Shown in pieces: positions 60,989-64,000 of a DNA stretch of 64,000 nt (position 1 is the first letter of the stretch; the number at the start of each line of letters is the position of its first letter). The notes under the pieces are model-generated. The model made no database searches, was not told where the DNA came from, and was given only the letters and a program-made list of their open reading frames with translations. Origin of the DNA: Pigmentiphaga litoralis (lineage in GTDB: Bacteria; Pseudomonadota; Gammaproteobacteria; Burkholderiales; Burkholderiaceae_B); the NCBI RefSeq assembly GCF_014651835.1, contig NZ_BMXQ01000002.1, forward strand, positions 806,001-870,000, read 5' to 3'. The position numbers and the translations under genes were made by a program.

Positions 60989-62293
60989 ATGGCTGACCTG
61001 TTCGACGCCGCGCCCACCGCGCCCCTGGCCGAAGCGCTTCGGCCCGCCACCCTGGACGAGGTGATCGGGCAGTCGCACCTGATCGGCCCTGGCAAGCCCC
61101 TGCGGCTGGCCTTCGAGTCGGGCAAGCCGCATTCCATGATCCTGTGGGGCCCGCCCGGCGTCGGCAAGACCACGCTGGCGCGGCTGACCGCGACCGCCTT
61201 CGGCTACGAATTCATCGCCCTGTCGGCGGTGTTTTCTGGCGTGAAAGAAATCCGCGCGTCCATGGAACGGGCTGAGCACAACCTGGCGCTCGGCAAAAAG
61301 ACCATCTTGTTCGTTGACGAAATCCACCGCTTCAACAAAAGCCAGCAGGATGGTCTGCTGCCTTTTGTCGAATCCGGCCTCGTCACCTTCATTGGCGCAA
61401 CGACCGAAAATCCGTCCTTTGAAGTCAACTCCGCCTTGCTGTCGCGCGCGCAGGTGTACGTGCTGCAAGTGCTGACGGACGACGAATTGCGGCTGCTGGT
61501 CCAGCGCGCACAAGACAAGGTGCTGACGCACCTGAAGCTGGAAGAAGCCGCCATCGACACGCTGGTCGGCTATGCCGACGGCGACGCGCGGCGCCTGCTG
61601 AATCTGGTCGAACAGACCGACACCGCGGCACGCGCCGCAGGCGTGGATGTCGTCACGCCCGACTTCCTGCAGAATGCGCTGACCTTGAATGCCCGGCGCT
61701 TCGATAAGGGCGGCGACAACTTCTATGACCAGATTTCGGCCTTGCACAAGTCGGTCCGCGGCTCGCACCCCGATGCCGCGCTGTATTGGCTGACCCGCAT
61801 GCTGGACGGCGGCGCCGACGCCAAATATCTGTCCCGACGCATCGTGCGGATGGCGTGGGAAGACATCGGCCTGGCCGATCCCCGCGCCATGCAGATTGCC
61901 AATGACGCGGCCTCGACCTTCGAACGCCTGGGCTCGCCGGAAGGTGAGCTTGCCCTGGCCCAGGCCGTGATTTACTTGTCGATCGCGCCCAAGAGCAACG
62001 CCGGCTACATGGCCTACAACCAGGCCCGCGCCTTTATCAAGAAAGACAAATCGCGCGACGTGCCCGTGCACTTGCGCAATGCGCCGACCAAGCTGATGAA
62101 AGAACTTGGTTATGGGCACGAGTACCGCTATGCGCATGACGAACCCGAAGCGTACGCCGCGGGGGAAACCTATCTGCCCGAGGGCATGCCCGAGCCCGGC
62201 TGGTACCAGCCGGTGCCGCGGGGGTTGGAGTTGAAGATCGCGGACAAGCTGGCGCACTTGCGGCGGCTGGATGAGGACGCTGGCGACGATTGA
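60989..62293 (+). CDS. rarA: Replication-associated recombination protein A (RarA/MgsA)
   Basis: 434 residues. AAA+ ATPase with RPATLDEVIGQSHL, Walker A GPPGVGKTT, Walker B LFVDEIHRFNKSQQD and sensor GATTENPSFEVN, then the DUF-like clamp-loader C-terminus (DPRAMQIANDAA, YMAYNQARAFI). Acts on stalled replication forks. It follows lolA at 26 bp. Confidence 0.96.
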   Translation: MADLFDAAPTAPLAEALRPATLDEVIGQSHLIGPGKPLRLAFESGKPHSMILWGPPGVGKTTLARLTATAFGYEFIALSAVFSGVKEIRASMERAEHNLALGKKTILFVDEIHRFNKSQQDGLLPFVESGLVTFIGATTENPSFEVNSALLSRAQVYVLQVLTDDELRLLVQRAQDKVLTHLKLEEAAIDTLVGYADGDARRLLNLVEQTDTAARAAGVDVVTPDFLQNALTLNARRFDKGGDNFYDQISALHKSVRGSHPDAALYWLTRMLDGGADAKYLSRRIVRMAWEDIGLADPRAMQIANDAASTFERLGSPEGELALAQAVIYLSIAPKSNAGYMAYNQARAFIKKDKSRDVPVHLRNAPTKLMKELGYGHEYRYAHDEPEAYAAGETYLPEGMPEPGWYQPVPRGLELKIADKLAHLRRLDEDAGDD

Positions 62294-62324
62294 TCATCGC
62301 CAGCAATGCTTCCCTCATCCCCCG

Positions 62325-63353
62325 TCAATCGGCCCTGAAGCCTGTCGCCGCCACCGCCTTGCCCCAGGTCTGCGTGTCATCGGCAATGATCCTGGCGAAC
62401 GCTTCGCGGCTCGTGCCCGTCACACGAAACCCCGCATCTTCCAGTCGTGCCTTGCCGTCTGCAGACTGCACGGCCTTGACCACGTCGATATTCAGCCTGG
62501 CCAGGATATCGGCGGGCGTCCTGGCCGGCGCAACGATGCCGAACCACGAGGTGAACTCCAGGCCGGGATAGCCTTGCTCCTTCATCGTCGGCACGTCGAG
62601 CAGACCCGTGCGGCTTGCGCCGGTCGTACCCAGCGCCACCAGCTTGCCAGCCTTTACGTTGGGCGCCGCGAGGCCCACGCTGGCGAACACTGCGTGCACG
62701 TCGCCGCTGAAGATGCCGGCCAGCGCATCGCCGGTGCTCTTGTAATGCACGGGTTCGGGCTTTAGCCTGACGGCATCTCCGAACATGTACGCGCCGAAAT
62801 GCCCCGGCGTGCCGGCGCCGAACGTCCCCATGAACAGGCCCTTCCGTTGCGTGGTCCACGCGACGAATTCCTGCACGTTGCGCGCGGGCGTTTTCTGCGG
62901 ATTCACCAGCAGCACGAAGTCCGAACTGACCACCTGGCTCACGGGCACGAAGTCCTTGGCAGGGTCGTATGGCAAGCGGTGATAGCTGCTCGGGGCGATG
63001 CTGAGCTGGCCGGTTTCACCCAGCATCAGCGTGTAGCCATCGGGCGCGGCACGGGCGGCTTCGCTGGCGGCAATCAGCCCGCCGGCGCCCGGCTTGTTGT
63101 CCACGATCACCGCGATGCCGCCCCAGCTTTCAGAAAGCTTTTGTGCGAGCAATCGGGCCACGATATCGGGGCCGGTGCCCGCCGCAAAGCCGACCAGAAT
63201 GCGCACGGTCTTGTTGGGATAACCGGCCTGGGCCGACGCGGCGGTCCACGGGGCAAACGCGGTGGCACACGCCACTACCAGGGCAGCGATACCGAAGGCG
63301 CGCTTGCCAGGGCGCGCCGGCATGTTGATGCGGGGGGTAGGCGAATCGGGCAT
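62325..63353 (-). CDS. Bug-type tripartite tricarboxylate receptor
   Basis: 342 residues from ATG at 63351-63353 with GGAGACC upstream. Signal peptide (ALVVACATAFAPWTAASAQA), then YPNKTVRILVGFAAGTGPDIVARLLAQKL and NKPGAGGLIAASEAARAAPDGYTLML, the hallmarks of Bug periplasmic solute-binding proteins abundant in Alcaligenaceae. The ligand is unknown (usually a carboxylate). No transporter subunit genes adjoin it. Confidence 0.93.
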   Translation of the reverse strand: MPDSPTPRINMPARPGKRAFGIAALVVACATAFAPWTAASAQAGYPNKTVRILVGFAAGTGPDIVARLLAQKLSESWGGIAVIVDNKPGAGGLIAASEAARAAPDGYTLMLGETGQLSIAPSSYHRLPYDPAKDFVPVSQVVSSDFVLLVNPQKTPARNVQEFVAWTTQRKGLFMGTFGAGTPGHFGAYMFGDAVRLKPEPVHYKSTGDALAGIFSGDVHAVFASVGLAAPNVKAGKLVALGTTGASRTGLLDVPTMKEQGYPGLEFTSWFGIVAPARTPADILARLNIDVVKAVQSADGKARLEDAGFRVTGTSREAFARIIADDTQTWGKAVAATGFRAD

Positions 63354-63413
63354 GTGCAAGGTCTCCAGTGTTGTTGTCGTGGTGGCAGGCAAGGCACGCA
63401 TCACCGGCGCGCG

Positions 63414-63890
63414 TCAAAGCAACTCGAAAAAGCGCATGACCACCTTGTCTGGATGCCGCGCGCCATGCCCGAAGAACATGCGCTCGCTGGTCCAGGCAAG
63501 CGCGGGCGACGCCGTCTCGAAACGCGGGCAGCACCTGAAATAGAGGTCGGCGGGGTCCACGGCTTCGCCGCGCATCAGCCGGGCGATCAATTCGGCTGGG
63601 CCGGACCGTATAGCGCGGTTGTGCACGTAGATCAGATCGCCGCCGTCCAGCTCGAGCACGTAGCGCGCGTCCAGCTCCGCCAGCCGGTCGTTCACGACCC
63701 GCTGGACGTCCGCGCCGCCGGGCAGCACCCGCGCTCGCCACCCGTCGCCCACGGCCGTGCCCCCGATGATCGGGACCAGGCGGCGCACGCCACATGTGGT
63801 CTGGCCGACGTCCTGTGGCGCGGCCACCTGGACCTGCAGGTCCGCAAAAAAACAGAATCGAGGCTCGAAAAGCCCGGTCGGATCGCTCAT
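63414..63890 (-). CDS. DUF3237 family protein
   Basis: 158 residues from ATG at 63888-63890. FADLQVQVAAPQDVGQ, RRLVPIIGGTAVGDGWRARVLPGGADVQ and LELDGGDLIYVHNRAIR follow the DUF3237 lipocalin-like pattern. 60 bp upstream of the Bug gene on the same strand, so they probably form an operon; a small-ligand-binding or catabolic role is inference. Confidence 0.82.
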   Translation of the reverse strand: MSDPTGLFEPRFCFFADLQVQVAAPQDVGQTTCGVRRLVPIIGGTAVGDGWRARVLPGGADVQRVVNDRLAELDARYVLELDGGDLIYVHNRAIRSGPAELIARLMRGEAVDPADLYFRCCPRFETASPALAWTSERMFFGHGARHPDKVVMRFFELL

Positions 63891-63933
63891 GCAACACGCC
63901 TCGTCAGGATGCAATGCCAGTGGGCTTAGCGTA

Positions 63934-63979
63934 AGTCCCGTTGCGTGCCGCCGCTGTCATCCCAGAAGATGACGGGACT
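63934..63979. promoter_or_regulatory. Overlapping inverted repeats upstream of the DUF3237-Bug pair
   Basis: AGTCCCGT (63934-63941) and ACGGGACT (63972-63979), plus GTCATC (63956-63961) / GATGAC (63968-63973) inside. It lies 44-89 bp upstream of the DUF3237 start and could be a regulator site. Confidence 0.35.
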
Positions 63980-64000
63980 CAACGGATGCGGAGGACTTGC

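Overview
The window looks like a chromosomal segment of a high-GC betaproteobacterium, most likely Burkholderiales/Alcaligenaceae (Bordetella/Achromobacter-like). The reasons are the GC-rich codon use, a Bug-type solute receptor, a nadE-glnB pair, and the gene order Smr-trxB-ftsK-lolA-rarA. The family call is inference from gene content and proteins, not from a marker gene.

Region 1 (1 to about 26.1 kb) is a tailed-phage (siphovirus-type) prophage, all structural genes on the + strand. In order: a 5'-cut HTH protein, a lipoprotein, small genes, HNH nuclease, terminase small and large subunits, portal, ClpP-type head protease, HK97-fold capsid, connector and closure proteins, tail tube, a G/GT chaperone pair with a lambda-like slippery site, tape measure, tail-tip proteins, a 2015-residue J-like fibre, two further tail genes, two holin-like proteins, a GH19 endolysin and a nested Rz/Rz1 spanin pair. 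The integrase, repressor and left attachment site lie outside the window to the left.

Region 2 (26.1-34.1 kb) is accessory cargo of different texture. It holds a single-polypeptide restriction-modification enzyme (nuclease + helicase + adenine methyltransferase), a McrA-like HNH protein, and an unrecognised 274-residue protein. It also has two perfect 16-bp palindromes flanking a G8 tract, and a tRNA-Asp anticodon-arm fragment that looks like an attachment core. It ends abruptly inside what appears to be a beheaded Flp pilin gene at about 34.14 kb.

Region 3 (34.1-44.4 kb) is a Tad/Flp pilus locus: truncated pilin, TadG-like, TadE-like, an unknown exported protein, a second pilin-like protein, CpaB, CpaC secretin, FHA-TadA ATPase fusion, TadB, TadC and a DUF192 protein. 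No TadZ, prepilin peptidase or TadD is visible.

Region 4 (44.4-64 kb) is core chromosome: argH, a LytTR response regulator with an in-frame 12-bp tandem repeat, a FemAB/GNAT-like protein, nadE-glnB, an ornithine cyclodeaminase-like gene, an Lrp regulator divergent from putA, smr, trxB, ftsK, lolA, rarA, a Bug receptor and a DUF3237 protein. putA carries one extra G in a G4 run, which throws its conserved C-terminal motif out of frame.

The strongest points for follow-up are the disrupted pilin junction, the tRNA-Asp-like core, the defence cargo with its palindromes, the putA frameshift, the 28-residue periodic fibre and the GGGAAAC frameshift site.
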